NCBI GenBank assembly: GCA_023436885.1
Contig: JAEZHI010000048.1
Location: 1 to 64,000, forward strand
Length of the DNA stretch: 64,000 nucleotides
Direction: 5' to 3'
DNA from: Pseudomonadota bacterium
Lineage (GTDB): Bacteria; Pseudomonadota; Alphaproteobacteria; Rhizobiales; Pleomorphomonadaceae
The notes under the pieces are model-generated. The model saw only the letters and a program-made list of their open reading frames with translations. It ran no database searches and was not told the origin of the DNA. A program made the translations under genes and the position numbers. This document shows, one piece after another, positions 24,969 to 34,400 of this stretch. Within the stretch, counting starts at the first letter, position 1; each line of letters starts with the position of its first letter.

Positions 24969-25050
24969 CGAGATGCCAATCGTTTTTCTCGTGAGCTGCC
25001 TTCCTCTGCGAAGGCAGAGGATCTCGAGCCGGAAGGGCGAGGGACAAATA

Positions 25051-25584
25051 TCAGGCCGCCCGTTTCGACAGCAGCAGCGCTCGGACGTGCAGGAGCCAGA
25101 GCACCAGCCCTGCGTCAATGAAGGGAGAGGGCTGGAAGGGCGAGAGATGCATGAAGAGCGTGACGGGTTCGGCCTTGCCGCCGCAGTCGCCCGTGATGCT
25201 ATGCGGCAGAACGACGTCCCAGACGTAAAGAACCATGTCGAGAACCAGCGGAAGGGCCAGCAGCGTCAGGATGGCCGTGACGATCAGGTTCTTGATGGTG
25301 CCGCCGATCCTGAGATCGAGGACATACGCGCCCGGCTCGCGCCTGCGAACCAGTGCGAAGACGATGATCGCGATGACGATGGCTGCGATGGCGGCCCATG
25401 GGAGAAGCGAAGCCTGCATCTCCCAGATCAGCGGGCCGGCACTGTCGCACACAGGGTTGGGCGCGTACCATTGCGGCGCGAACAACATGTTCATGTATTG
25501 GGCCGGCAGCAGCAGCCACAGGAGGAGGAAGCCCTTCCACCAATAGCCGAGCCGGTTGTCGGTTGTGTGGAGCAAGTGGTTCAT
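25051..25584 (-). CDS. Four-TM membrane protein, family A (paralogue of 13041-13565)
   Basis: A 177-residue protein with about four hydrophobic segments. It shares with the 13041 product DNR..YW..GF, M..AP.W.APNP.C.SA, a D-C pair before the last segment (SITGDC) and the end HVRALLLSKR. Its start overlaps the stop of the family-B gene at 25581 (ATGA), so A and B are co-translated here. Function is unknown; two conserved extracytoplasmic cysteines suggest a periplasm-exposed role. Confidence 0.82.
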   Translation of the reverse strand: MNHLLHTTDNRLGYWWKGFLLLWLLLPAQYMNMLFAPQWYAPNPVCDSAGPLIWEMQASLLPWAAIAAIVIAIIVFALVRRREPGAYVLDLRIGGTIKNLIVTAILTLLALPLVLDMVLYVWDVVLPHSITGDCGGKAEPVTLFMHLSPFQPSPFIDAGLVLWLLHVRALLLSKRAA

Positions 25585-26183
25585 GGCATGCCTGCCTGAC
25601 TTGCATTGGCCAAGCGGGCGCTTTTCACGAACAGGCCCCATGAGGTACCGCGCCCGGTAACGAGGATCTCCGAGCCGGGGTGTAGCTCTTCGGCGAACTC
25701 AGGAGCGACATCGCACAGCGTGCCGTAATGCGGTGACAAGTACCTGAGCTCAACGGCTCTTCCGCAGTATTTCATTGAGAATGGCCAGACCTTGTCGACG
25801 ACGAAAGTCATTTCAGTCTCGTTGCCGGCCAATACGGCTGCAGCCATCGGCAGGGTGGTGATTGTCGAGTAATAGCCGCAGACAGCAAGGATGAGGCAGC
25901 CAAACAGAAAGGCCGGAAATGCCTGGTTCTCCTTATCTGCTTTTCTGATTCTTTTGATATGCCGGAACATCAGGAAGCAGGACAGGGCGTTCGCCAAACC
26001 TACGATCAGCGCCAGCCATCTTACTTGATATGCGAACGCCGGAGACGGGAGCCATTGAATGTGGAGGGCGCCGAGAACGGTGGGCAAGACCATCAGGACG
26101 ACGACGATCAGGTAATAAAGGCCAAGCCACTTGCAATAGGCGGGAAGGCTTGTCGTTGCCCCTTTGACCGTCGTCATCGCCAC
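25581..26183 (-). CDS. Membrane protein, family B (paralogue of 21379-21969)
   Basis: A 200-residue protein with an N-terminal membrane segment (LYYLIVVVLMVLPTVLGALH), two or three further segments and a C-terminal soluble domain of about 85 residues. That domain contains NETEMTFVVDKVWPFSMKYC and ends with GSEILVTGRGTSWGLFV, as in its paralogue at 21379. The GTG at 26183 is preceded by AGGAA at a good distance, better than the ATG at 26177. It is the first gene of a two-gene overlapping operon with family A at 25051. No named family recognised. Confidence 0.8.
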   Translation of the reverse strand: MAMTTVKGATTSLPAYCKWLGLYYLIVVVLMVLPTVLGALHIQWLPSPAFAYQVRWLALIVGLANALSCFLMFRHIKRIRKADKENQAFPAFLFGCLILAVCGYYSTITTLPMAAAVLAGNETEMTFVVDKVWPFSMKYCGRAVELRYLSPHYGTLCDVAPEFAEELHPGSEILVTGRGTSWGLFVKSARLANASQAGMP

Positions 26184-26337
26184 GTGTCAATTCCTGCAGA
26201 TGTATCGCGCATCTTTCGTGCGGCCGCTCATGCGGTCTCCCGAAATCAGTCGGGAAGACGTAGCACGCTTTACGGGTGTTGCGCCACCTGAACGGGTAGA
26301 GCCGAACGCTCGGTGCCGGATGGTAGAGGCTCAGCTC

Positions 26338-26378
26338 AAAACACCACCGCCGCCAACCTCTCTCAAGGCGGCGGCGGT
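26338..26378 (-). terminator. Probable Rho-independent terminator
   Basis: On the minus strand a 9-bp GC-rich stem (26370-26378 with 26346-26354) is followed after four bases by TTTT (26341-26338). It lies just downstream of the broken adaptor gene and has the same position relative to it as the terminator at 30198-30225 has to the intact adaptor. Confidence 0.6.
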
Positions 26379-26410
26379 CATTCGTCTGGTCTCTACCTTC
26401 AGCCCCTACC

Positions 26411-26757
26411 TCACTGCATCGCCACCTTGTCCGCCGGCAGCGGAGCCACCGGAACCCCCGGCCAGATCTTCCGCAGATTCCCCGAGATGACGAGATCGCT
26501 CTCCGTCAGCCCCGAGAGGATGGCGATCTCGGGGCCGTCGGTGCGGCCGATCTGGACCATGTGCATTTCGACCTTGCTGTCCTTGCCGACGACGTAGACG
26601 AACTTGCCGAGCTGGCTGGAGCCGAGGGCCACCTGCGGGACCATCAGCACGTCGGGCTCGCTGCCGACGCCGAGGCGGAGGTGGACGTATTGGCCGGGCA
26701 ACAGGTCGAAGGCGGCGTTGGTGATGGTGGAGCGAGCGGTTAGCGTGGCTGTCGACT
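26411..26757 (-). pseudogene. C-terminal remnant of an RND periplasmic adaptor gene
   Basis: The last about 115 codons of an RND membrane-fusion protein survive, ending ISGNLRKIWPGVPVAPLPAD. They are nearly identical to the C-terminus of the intact adaptor at 30250-31455, with the shared segments AAFDLLPGQYVHLRL, VPQVALGSSQLGKFVYVVGK and IAILSGLTESDLVIS. Upstream of about 26757 the similarity stops abruptly and the AraC gene begins 37 bases away. There is no start codon, lipoyl or hairpin domain. Its terminator-like downstream hairpin differs in sequence from that of the intact gene, so this is an older deleted operon copy rather than a fresh duplication. Confidence 0.85.
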
Positions 26758-26793
26758 GAGCGTGCTCACCACGTCTCACCCCGCTGCCCCCCC

Positions 26794-27828
26794 TCAATGC
26801 AGCCCCGAGCGTTCCGGCCCCGCACCCCCACCCAGCCTCATCTCCCTCCACCGGTTCGGCGGCATGCCTTCCCATTCGCGGAAGGCGCGGTAGAAGGAGG
26901 TGGTGTCTTGGTAGCCGAGCAGGCAGGCGACTTCGTCGATGTCGGTGGCGGGGTCGGTCAGGAGATGGCGGCCGAGGTCGCGGCGGGCGTCGGACAGGAG
27001 GTCGCGGAAGGTGGAGCCCTCCTCGGTGATGCGCCTTTGCAGCGTGCGGTCGCTGAGGCCGAGTTGTTTGGCCACGTCCGACAGGCTGGGCTGGCCGCTG
27101 GCGAGGCTGCGCTTCAGCACGATCTTCACCTGTTCGGCCACCGAGCTTTGCGCCTCCAGTTCGCCGAGGGCGGCGCTGAGGGCGGGCGTCAGCATCTCCA
27201 GCATTTCCGGGTTGTGGCCGGGGAAGGGGCGGTCGAGGTCGGCGGCGTCGAGCACCAGAAGATCGCGCGGCGCGCTGGTGCGGATCGGGCAGGCGAAATA
27301 GTCGGCATGGACGGCGCCGACCGGTCCCGGCCGGGCCAGCTCCACCCGGCGCGGCACGATTGCGCGGCCGGTGCCGCGCCGCCCGAGCTCCACCAGCGTT
27401 GCGAAGGTGATGTCGACGGAGATGGCGGGCTCGGCCTCGATGGCGAACGGCCATTCGACCGAGATGAGGCAGTCGCCCTTGGCCTCGACGATCCGCAACT
27501 GCTCCGGCGTGCAGAGCCGCTTGAAGCGGGCGAGCCGGTTCAGTCCGTCGCGGTAGTCGCGGGCGTAGAAGGCGGCAAGGCTGGATGGCGGATGCGCGCC
27601 TGTGTCGACGGTCTGCACCATGCGGATGCCGAGGGCGGGGTCGCCGGAAAGATCGACCAGCGCCTGCAGCAGTGCGAAATACTGCGCCGTGGTGACGAAG
27701 ACTTGCCCGCCGAGGTGCAGCGTCGCCGGCAGTCGCGCCTGCCGCAGCAGGGCGGCCGGCCGGATGCCGAACTGTTCCGCCACCCGCCAGAGAGCTTGTG
27801 GCACCTTGCATTTGTCGACCTGCGCCAT
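26794..27828 (-). CDS. AraC-family transcriptional regulator (N-terminal arabinose-binding-like domain)
   Basis: A 344-residue regulator of the OruR/ArgR-like AraC subgroup. The N-terminal 200 residues form the ligand domain (QALWRVAEQFGIRPAALLRQ, TAQYFALLQALVDLSGDPAL, GIRMVQTVD), and the C-terminal about 100 hold the two helix-turn-helices (LSDVAKQLGLSDRTLQRRIT and DIDEVACLLGYQDTTSFYRA). GGGAGTTCGGCG precedes the ATG. It lies 28 bases after the SDR gene on the same strand, so they probably form an operon. Effector unknown. Confidence 0.9.
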   Translation of the reverse strand: MAQVDKCKVPQALWRVAEQFGIRPAALLRQARLPATLHLGGQVFVTTAQYFALLQALVDLSGDPALGIRMVQTVDTGAHPPSSLAAFYARDYRDGLNRLARFKRLCTPEQLRIVEAKGDCLISVEWPFAIEAEPAISVDITFATLVELGRRGTGRAIVPRRVELARPGPVGAVHADYFACPIRTSAPRDLLVLDAADLDRPFPGHNPEMLEMLTPALSAALGELEAQSSVAEQVKIVLKRSLASGQPSLSDVAKQLGLSDRTLQRRITEEGSTFRDLLSDARRDLGRHLLTDPATDIDEVACLLGYQDTTSFYRAFREWEGMPPNRWREMRLGGGAGPERSGLH

Positions 27829-27856
27829 CGCCGAACTCCCCTCAAGCCCCCGATCC

Positions 27857-28708
27857 TCACGCGCTCTGAACCTTCACAGCCCTGGAGACACCGGTGACCA
27901 TCGCCATCAGGCCATCGAAGGCCCGATCGGACAGGATGCGGCGCATGAAAACAAGCGGTTTGGCGCCGAATCCGACCAGATAGCGCGTCTTCGGCTTCCG
28001 GGCGGTCACCGCCTTGGCGATGGTATCGGCAATCAGTCCCGGCGGCGACAGGCGTTTGGCATTGGCCTCGCTGGTCATGGATTGCGCCACGGCGCCGGCC
28101 TGCGCCGCATAGGGGCCGTGGCCGGAGGTCTCGCGCAGCTTGTCTGCGGCGATGCCGGACCACTCGGTCCGGATGCCGCCCGGCTCGATCACCACCACGT
28201 CGATGCCGAAGGGCTGTACTTCGATGCGCAGGCAGTCGCTGATCGCTTCCAGCGCGAACTTGGTGCCGTGATACCAGGCGCCGAGCGGGGTGTGCACCTT
28301 GCCGCCCATCGAGGTGATGTTGACGATGGTGCCCGAGCGCTGGGCGCGCATGTGCGGCAGGGCGAGCTGGGTGAGGCGGACGGCGCCGAACACGTTGACC
28401 TCGAACTGGGTGCGCGCCTCGCTCATCGGCACGTCCTCGACGGCGCCGTAGGAGCCGTAGCCGGCGTTGTTGACCAGCACGTCGATGCGGCCCGACTGGG
28501 CGATGATGGTGTCGATGCCGGCCTGCATGGAAGCGTCGTCGGTGACGTCCATCGACAGGATCTCGATGCCGGAGCGCGTCAGGTGCTGCATGCGGTCGAG
28601 GCGGCGCGCGGCACCGTAAACGGTGTAGCCGAGAGCCTTGAGCTTGAGGGCGGTGGCTTCGCCGATGCCCGAGGAGGCGCCGGTGACGAGTGCGACTTTG
28701 CTGGTCAT
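27857..28708 (-). CDS. Short-chain dehydrogenase/reductase (SDR)
   Basis: A 283-residue classical SDR. The NAD(P)-binding motif TGASSGIG is at residues 8-15, NNAGYGSYG in the middle and the catalytic pair in AWYHGTKFALEA near residue 155. The C-terminal KPKTRYLVGFGAKPLVFMRR is typical of the retinol dehydrogenase/DltE-like SDR subgroup. The ATG at 28708 follows AAGGAACACACTC; upstream frame extension is not SDR-like. Substrate unknown. It heads an operon with the AraC gene. Confidence 0.9.
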   Translation of the reverse strand: MTSKVALVTGASSGIGEATALKLKALGYTVYGAARRLDRMQHLTRSGIEILSMDVTDDASMQAGIDTIIAQSGRIDVLVNNAGYGSYGAVEDVPMSEARTQFEVNVFGAVRLTQLALPHMRAQRSGTIVNITSMGGKVHTPLGAWYHGTKFALEAISDCLRIEVQPFGIDVVVIEPGGIRTEWSGIAADKLRETSGHGPYAAQAGAVAQSMTSEANAKRLSPPGLIADTIAKAVTARKPKTRYLVGFGAKPLVFMRRILSDRAFDGLMAMVTGVSRAVKVQSA

Positions 28709-28865
28709 GAGTGTGTTCCTTCTGGCGGCCTTGTCCGAGGTGGCCGCGTCTTCTGGATGCACACTAGTGGCCGCGAGGCGTCACGGCATTGGCAGGACGC
28801 GCCATCTATTTTGCACGTCACGCCAACGTGGCGGCGGAATGTATCACGCGCCCTCTGCGGTTCGG

Positions 28866-28954
28866 GGAGATCTATATGGGCCGGGAGTTTCGTTCTGCCC
28901 GAGGTTCACCTTGAATTCGCGCGCGAATTCAAGCGGCATGCGCGGGAATGACAG
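28866..28954. repeat. Variant palindromic element with 24-bp perfect palindrome
   Basis: The inner part (GATCTATATGGGCCGGGAGTTT) resembles the right half of the 136-bp element, but the arm is replaced by the perfect 24-bp palindrome CTTGAATTCGCG/CGCGAATTCAAG at 28910-28933. The same palindrome class recurs in the tandem array at 43571-43880. Confidence 0.7.
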
Positions 28955-28983
28955 ATTTATATAAAGAAAACAAATACATAAGT

Positions 28984-29119
28984 TGTCATCATTGCGAAAG
29001 CGAGGATCTCAGGACGAGAAGGTGAGGGGGATGTATCATGCGCCCTCTGTGCTTCGCGGAGATCTATATCGGCCGGGAGTTTCATTCTGCCTGAGGTCCT
29101 CGCTTTCGCAAGGATGACA
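28984..29119. repeat. Complete 136-bp inverted-repeat element
   Basis: This is the third complete copy, exactly 136 bp like those at 5898 and 6138. It begins TGTCATCATTGCG, ends CGCAAGGATGACA, and has the same internal CTATATCGGCCG block. It lies between the SDR promoter region and pmtA. Confidence 0.82.
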
Positions 29120-29234
29120 ACTTGATAGAAAGGGGAAATAGCTGGAGTGCGCGCCATACAGCTTGATGCCGCATCAGCGGCGTTGCCGATGACGGAGTCT
29201 TTCACCTAACCGATTGTCACCCTTATATATAATG

Positions 29235-29303
29235 CTGTCATCCTTGCGCAGGCGGGGACCTCAGGCCGCGTAGGGCGAAGGGGCTGATATCAGGTGCCCC
29301 TTT
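29235..29303. repeat. Left half of a palindromic element running into the 3' end of pmtA
   Basis: The arm CTGTCATCCTTGCG at 29235 is followed by a normal left half. The element then continues into the pmtA reading frame, so the last codons and stop of pmtA (29290) are in element-derived sequence. The right half is missing. Confidence 0.65.
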
Positions 29304-30060
29304 CATACGTTCCCATCATTGCGCGCTGCGCCCATGGGGCCTCTTTGGAGATCCGTGCATCCCCTAGTCCGAAGGCGGGAAGGGGATGGCGGCGGGTGAT
29401 GCGGTAGACCGTGGCGGGCGGGGCGTTGAAGAGGGTCCAGCCGACCACGCTGGCCTTGAGGCCGAGCCGGTCGAGGATGTGGCGCGGCACCGGGCAGCGC
29501 GGGCCATAGGTGAACTGATAGAAGGCGCCGCCGCTGCGTATGTGGCTGAAGGCGCCGGCGAGAATGGCCATGATCTTGCGCGGCGACATGCTGAGAAGCG
29601 GCAAGCCGCTGACCACCGCGCCGACCGCTTGCGGTCTCTCCATGTCGAGGCCCTTCAGCCGGGCGGCGTCCATCTGCAGTACCCGTAGCTCGGGAAAGCG
29701 CGACCTCAGGAGGCGCGTGAAGTCGGAGCCGTATTCGACAAGCACCAGATCTTCCGGCGCCACGCCTTGCGCCAGCAGGCTGCGGGTGAACACGCCGGTG
29801 CCCGGCCCGAGTTCGATCACCGGCCCGGTGGACGGCCCGATCTCGCGGGTCATCAGGGCGGCCAGGGCGCGGCCTGATGGTGCGATGGCGGCCACCTGAA
29901 GCGGCCGGGCGGCCCAGGATTTCAGAAACGTCAGCAGGTCGCCTTGTGGGCGGGGCGCACGGCGCTGGCGCGGAGAGGGCCTGAAATCGCAGCCCCACAT
30001 CCGCCCGGTAAAGCAAGCTGCGGAGGACGGTTCCGGTTGCCCCGGGGGAAGATCCGCCAT
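29290..30060 (-). CDS. pmtA: Phospholipid N-methyltransferase (PmtA-like)
   Basis: A 256-residue SAM-dependent enzyme of the rhizobial PmtA group, which converts phosphatidylethanolamine to phosphatidylcholine at the membrane. The SAM motif is GPVIELGPGTGVFTRSLLAQ (about residues 79-98), and VVSGLPLLSMSPRKIM and GGAFYQFTYGPRCPVPRHIL are strong family segments. AGGGAG precedes the ATG at 30060; the N-terminal about 45 residues are low-complexity and longer than usual for PmtA, so a later start is possible. The final residues fall within a palindromic repeat. Specificity for phosphatidylethanolamine is inferred from family. Confidence 0.82.
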   Translation of the reverse strand: MADLPPGQPEPSSAACFTGRMWGCDFRPSPRQRRAPRPQGDLLTFLKSWAARPLQVAAIAPSGRALAALMTREIGPSTGPVIELGPGTGVFTRSLLAQGVAPEDLVLVEYGSDFTRLLRSRFPELRVLQMDAARLKGLDMERPQAVGAVVSGLPLLSMSPRKIMAILAGAFSHIRSGGAFYQFTYGPRCPVPRHILDRLGLKASVVGWTLFNAPPATVYRITRRHPLPAFGLGDARISKEAPWAQRAMMGTYERGT

Positions 30061-30197
30061 GGTGTGACTCCCTGGTGATGTTCTTGAGGACGGAGAATAG
30101 CTGCCGAGCGGCGCGGAAGCAGTGGCAGAGGGCGTCAACGCTTTTGCTCGGGATGCCAAAAACACGGCCCCGTTCCGGCAACGGCTTGCCGCATATG

Positions 30198-30225
30198 AAA
30201 ACCCCGCCACGATGTCGCGGCGGGG
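30198..30225 (-). terminator. Rho-independent terminator of the RND operon
   Basis: On the minus strand CCCCGCC (30225-30219) pairs with GGCGGGG (30208-30202) and is followed directly by TTTT (30201-30198). It lies 25 bases downstream of the adaptor stop codon. Confidence 0.8.
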
Positions 30226-30249
30226 CGTGTCGTCATGAAGCTTGGTGGT

Positions 30250-31455
30250 TCACTTCAGCGCCACCTTGTCCGCGGGCAGCGGAGCCACCGGAACCCCCGG
30301 CCAGATCTTCTGGAGGTTGCCGGAGATGACCAAGTCGCTTTCCGTCAGGCCCGAGAGGATGGCGATCTCGGGGCCGTCGGTGCGGCCGATCTGGACCATG
30401 CGCATTTCGACCTTGCTGTCCTTGCCGACGACGTAGACGAACTTGCCGAGCTGGCTGGAGCCGAGGGCCACCTGCGGGGCCATCAGCACGTCGGGCTCGC
30501 TGCCGACGCTGAGGCGGAGGTGGACGTATTGGCCGGGCAGAAGGTCGAAGGCGGCGTTGGCGATGGTGGCGCGGGCGGCCACCGTGCCGGTCGACTGGTC
30601 GAGCCGGTTGTCGATGAAGGTCAGCTTGCCGGTGTAGTGCTTGGCGTTCTGGGCGTCGCCGTCGGCGCCGGGCAGGGTGATGTCGGCGGTGACTTCACCC
30701 TTGGCGAGCGCTGCCTTGATGCCGGCGAGTTCCTTCTCGGACGGGTTGAAGGTGACGTAGATCGGGTCGAGCTGCACCAGCGTGTTCAGCACGGTCTGGC
30801 CGGAGGAGACCAGCGTGCCGACCGAGGCCGAGGTGCGGCCGACGCGGCCGGCGAAGGGCGCGCGGATGGTCGAGCGCTCGATGTCGAGCTCGGCCGCCCG
30901 TATGGCTGCCTGGGAGATGCCGATGGCCGCCTCGGCCTGGCGCAGCGAGGTGGTGCGCTGGTCGTAGCCGTCCTTGGCGAGGAAGCCCTTCTGCGTCAGC
31001 GCCTCACCGCGGTCGAGGTTGTTGCGGGTGTATTCGACCTGGGCGGTATCGCGCTCGAGCTGGGCCTTGGCCGTGTCGAGGGCGGTCTGTGCGTCGCGGT
31101 CGTCGATGCGATAGAGCACGTCGCCGGCCTTCACGTCGGCGCCGTCGGCGACCACCTGCTCCTTGAGGAAGCCGGTGACCTTGGCCTGCAGCGACACCGA
31201 CTGGATAGCTTCGGTACGGGCGGGATAGTCGAGGAAGACCGGCAGCGTGCGCTTTTCGACCTTGGCCACCGGCACCGGCATGGCCTGCGGCGCCGGCGGG
31301 GCGGCGGTGGCGGCCGCCGGGGTGGCGAAGAAGTCCTGAACGTGCAGGGTGTTCAGGGCGTAGTTGCGCACCGCCGGGTGGAACAGGCTGGCGCCGCCGG
31401 CGATCACCACGAGGGCGAGTAGAGAGGTGACTGGGCGTCTTGTCAGGAAAGACAT
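30250..31455 (-). CDS. RND efflux periplasmic adaptor (membrane-fusion protein)
   Basis: A 401-residue AcrA/MexA-type adaptor. Its N-terminus has an uncleaved anchor or signal segment (SLLALVVIAGGASLF), then the lipoyl-like half VSLQAKVTGFLKEQVVADGA, helical hairpin (AKAQLERDTAQVEYTRNNLD), the second lipoyl half RSTIRAPFAGRVGRTSASVG, and a beta-barrel domain ending in QYVHLRLSVGSEPDVLMAPQ. GGAG lies 8 bases before the ATG at 31455; a GTG at 31473 overlaps the pump stop and is less likely. It follows the pump gene, opposite to the usual adaptor-pump order. It bridges the pump to an outer-membrane channel that is not encoded here. Confidence 0.92.
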   Translation of the reverse strand: MSFLTRRPVTSLLALVVIAGGASLFHPAVRNYALNTLHVQDFFATPAAATAAPPAPQAMPVPVAKVEKRTLPVFLDYPARTEAIQSVSLQAKVTGFLKEQVVADGADVKAGDVLYRIDDRDAQTALDTAKAQLERDTAQVEYTRNNLDRGEALTQKGFLAKDGYDQRTTSLRQAEAAIGISQAAIRAAELDIERSTIRAPFAGRVGRTSASVGTLVSSGQTVLNTLVQLDPIYVTFNPSEKELAGIKAALAKGEVTADITLPGADGDAQNAKHYTGKLTFIDNRLDQSTGTVAARATIANAAFDLLPGQYVHLRLSVGSEPDVLMAPQVALGSSQLGKFVYVVGKDSKVEMRMVQIGRTDGPEIAILSGLTESDLVISGNLQKIWPGVPVAPLPADKVALK

Positions 31456-31469
31456 GATGAAAACTCCGA

Positions 31470-34400
31470 TCACTCAGCCGCCTTGGCCAGCTCTTCTTCA
31501 GAGTCCTGGTTGGCGGCTACGGGATGGTGGGCGTGGTGATGGGCTTCGGCGTCGTGGGCGATGGCGGGGTTCATCGCCTCGCGGATACGCTCGATCACCA
31601 CGTAGAACACGGGGGTGAAGATCAACGTCAGTATGGTGGCCGCCAGCATGCCGCCGACCACGGCGGTGCCCAGCGACTGCCGGCTGGCCGCGCCGGCGCC
31701 CGTGGCGAACATCAGCGGCACCGCGCCGAGGATGAAGGCGAAGGCCGTCATCAGGATCGGGCGGAGACGCAGGCGCGCCGCCTCTTTCGCCGCCTCGATG
31801 ACGCTGATCCCGTCCTCGCGCCGCTTGCGGGCGAACTCGACGATCAGGATGGCGTTCTTGGCGGCGAGGCCGATCAGCATGACGAAGCCGATCTGCGAGT
31901 AGACGTCGATCTGCATGCCACGCAGGTTGATCATCCCCATGGCGCCGAGCAGCGCCAGCGGCACGGTGAGCAGCACCACGAAGGGCATGGTCCAGCTCTC
32001 GTATTGCGCCGCCAGGATGAGGAAGACGAACACCAGGGCCAGGCCGAACACGATGGTTGCCGCCGAGCCGGCCTTCAGCTCCTGGAAGGTGATGCCCGTC
32101 CATTCGTAGCCGAAGTCGCGCGGCAGCACTTCGCCGGCCACCCGCTCCATGGCGGCGATCGCCTGGCCCGACGAGTAGCCGGGGGCAGGGCCGCCGTTGA
32201 TCAGCGCGGAAGCGTTGGAGTTGTAGTGCGGCACGGTTTCCGGGCCGACGGTGGGCTTCAGCTCGCCGAGGGTGGAGAGCGGCACCATGCCGCCGGTGTT
32301 GTTCCTCACATAAAGGCGCGTCAGGTCGGTGGCCGCCGAACGGGCGTCCTGGTCAGCCTGCAAGGTGACGCGGAAGGTGCGGCCGAACAGGTTGAAGTCG
32401 TTGACGTAGAGCGAGCCGAGATAGATCTGCAGCGTGTTGAAGATGTCCGGCAGGTTGAGGCCCAGGAGCTTGGCCTTGTTGCGGTCGAGGTCGTAGATGA
32501 ACTGCGGCGTCGAGGTGCCGAAGCTCGAGAACATCTGCCGGGCGTTGAGCTCGGGCTGCTGGCGGGCGGCGGCAAGCAGGGCCTGCGTCGCGTCGTTCAG
32601 CGCCTGGCTGCCCTGGCCGGTGAGGTCCTTCACCTGGAATTCGAAGCCGCCGGTGGCGCCAAGGCCGGGGATGGACGGCGGATCGAAGGAGAGGGCGAAG
32701 GCGTCGGGGATGCCGAGGAGCTTGGGACGGACTTCCTCGACGATCTTCGAGGCGTTCTGTTCCGGCCCGCGCTCTTCCCACGGCTTCAGGATGGCGAACT
32801 CCACGGCCGAGTTGGACTGGGCCGCCGAGGTCAGGAAGTTGAGGCCGGAGATGGCGCCGACGATATCGACGCCCGGCGTCTTTTCCAGGATGTCGCGCAC
32901 CTGCTCGGCCACCCTGTCGGTGCGTTCGAGCGAGGCGCCGTCCGGCAGCTGGACGACCACGAAGAAATAGCCCTGGTCTTCCACCGGCAGGAAGGTGGAG
33001 GGAATGCGGTTCCAGAGCCAGTAGGTGGTGCCCAAGGCGACCACGAACAGCGCGAGCACCACATAGCGCAGCTTGACGAGCAGGCCGACGCTGGCCGCAT
33101 AGGTATGCGACATCCAGTTGAATGCCGAATTGAACCAGCGGAACGGCGGGAAGCGCGTCGCCCCCTGATGGCGCAGGAAGGCGGCCGACAGGGCCGGGCT
33201 CAGCGTCAGCGAGTTGAAGGCGGAGATGCCGACGGAGATCGCCACGGTGAGCGCGAACTGGTTGTAGAGCTGGCCGGTGACGCCGGGGATGAAGGCGACG
33301 GGGATGAACACCGCCATCAGCACCGCCGTGGTGGCGATGATCGGCCCGGTCACCTCGCTCATCGCCTTGCGGGTGGCGGCGAGCGGCTTGAGGCCGGCCT
33401 CAATCTGGCGTTCGACGTTCTCCACCACCACGATGGCGTCGTCGACCACGAGGCCGATGGCCAGCACCATGCCCAATAGACTGAGCATGTTGAGCGAGAA
33501 GCCCATCAGCTCCATCACCACCAGCGTGCCGATCAACGACACCGGAATGGCGATGGCCGGGATGACAGTGGTGCGCCAGCTTTGCAGGAAGATGAACACC
33601 ACGGCGATGACCAGCACCAGCGCTTCGCCGAGCGTTTTCAGCACGTCGTCCATCGCCGCCTGCACGAAGCGGGTGGTGTCATAATGCATGGCGTAGGAGA
33701 TGCCGGTCGGGAAGCGCTTGGAAAGCTCCTCCATCTTGGCCTTGACGCCTTCCTGAAGGGCCAGCGCGTTGGAGCCGGGCATCTGGAAGACGCCGAGCAC
33801 CACGGTGGGGTCCTTGCCGAAGAAGGCGCTCGACGAATATTGCAGGGCGCCGAGCTCGATGCGGGCGACGTCCTTCAGGCGCACCACGGCGCCGCTCGGC
33901 CCATCGGCGCGAACGACGATCTCGCCGAACTCCTCCGGCGTGCTCAGGCGGCCGACGGCGTTGACCTGCATTTCGAAGGCGGTGCCGGTGGGGGCGGGCG
34001 CCTGGCCGATCTTGCCGGCGGCCACCTGCACGTTCTGCTCGGAGATGGCATTCTGCACGTCGACGGCGGTGAGGCCGAGGTTGGCGAGCTTGTCGGGGTT
34101 CAGCCAGACGCGCATGGAATAGCGGCGCTCGCCGAACACCTGCACGTCGCCGACGCCCGGCACGCGCTTCAGCGGGTCGACGATCTGCAGCGCCGCGTAG
34201 TTGCTGAGGCCCACCTGGTCCACCGAGTGATCCGGTGACACCAGGTTGACGATCAGCACGAAGTTCGGGTTCTGCTTGCGGATCGACACGCCCGTCTGGT
34301 TGACGATGGCCGGCAGCGACGACGACGCCTGCGACACGCGGTTCTGCACGTCGACGGCGGCGGTGTTGATGTTGTAGCCGGTGTTGAAGGTGACCGTGAT

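Noticed and set aside
31524..33479. 651-codon open frame on the plus strand
   Set aside because: Antisense to the RND pump, whose full domain set is clear on the other strand; translation has no family features.
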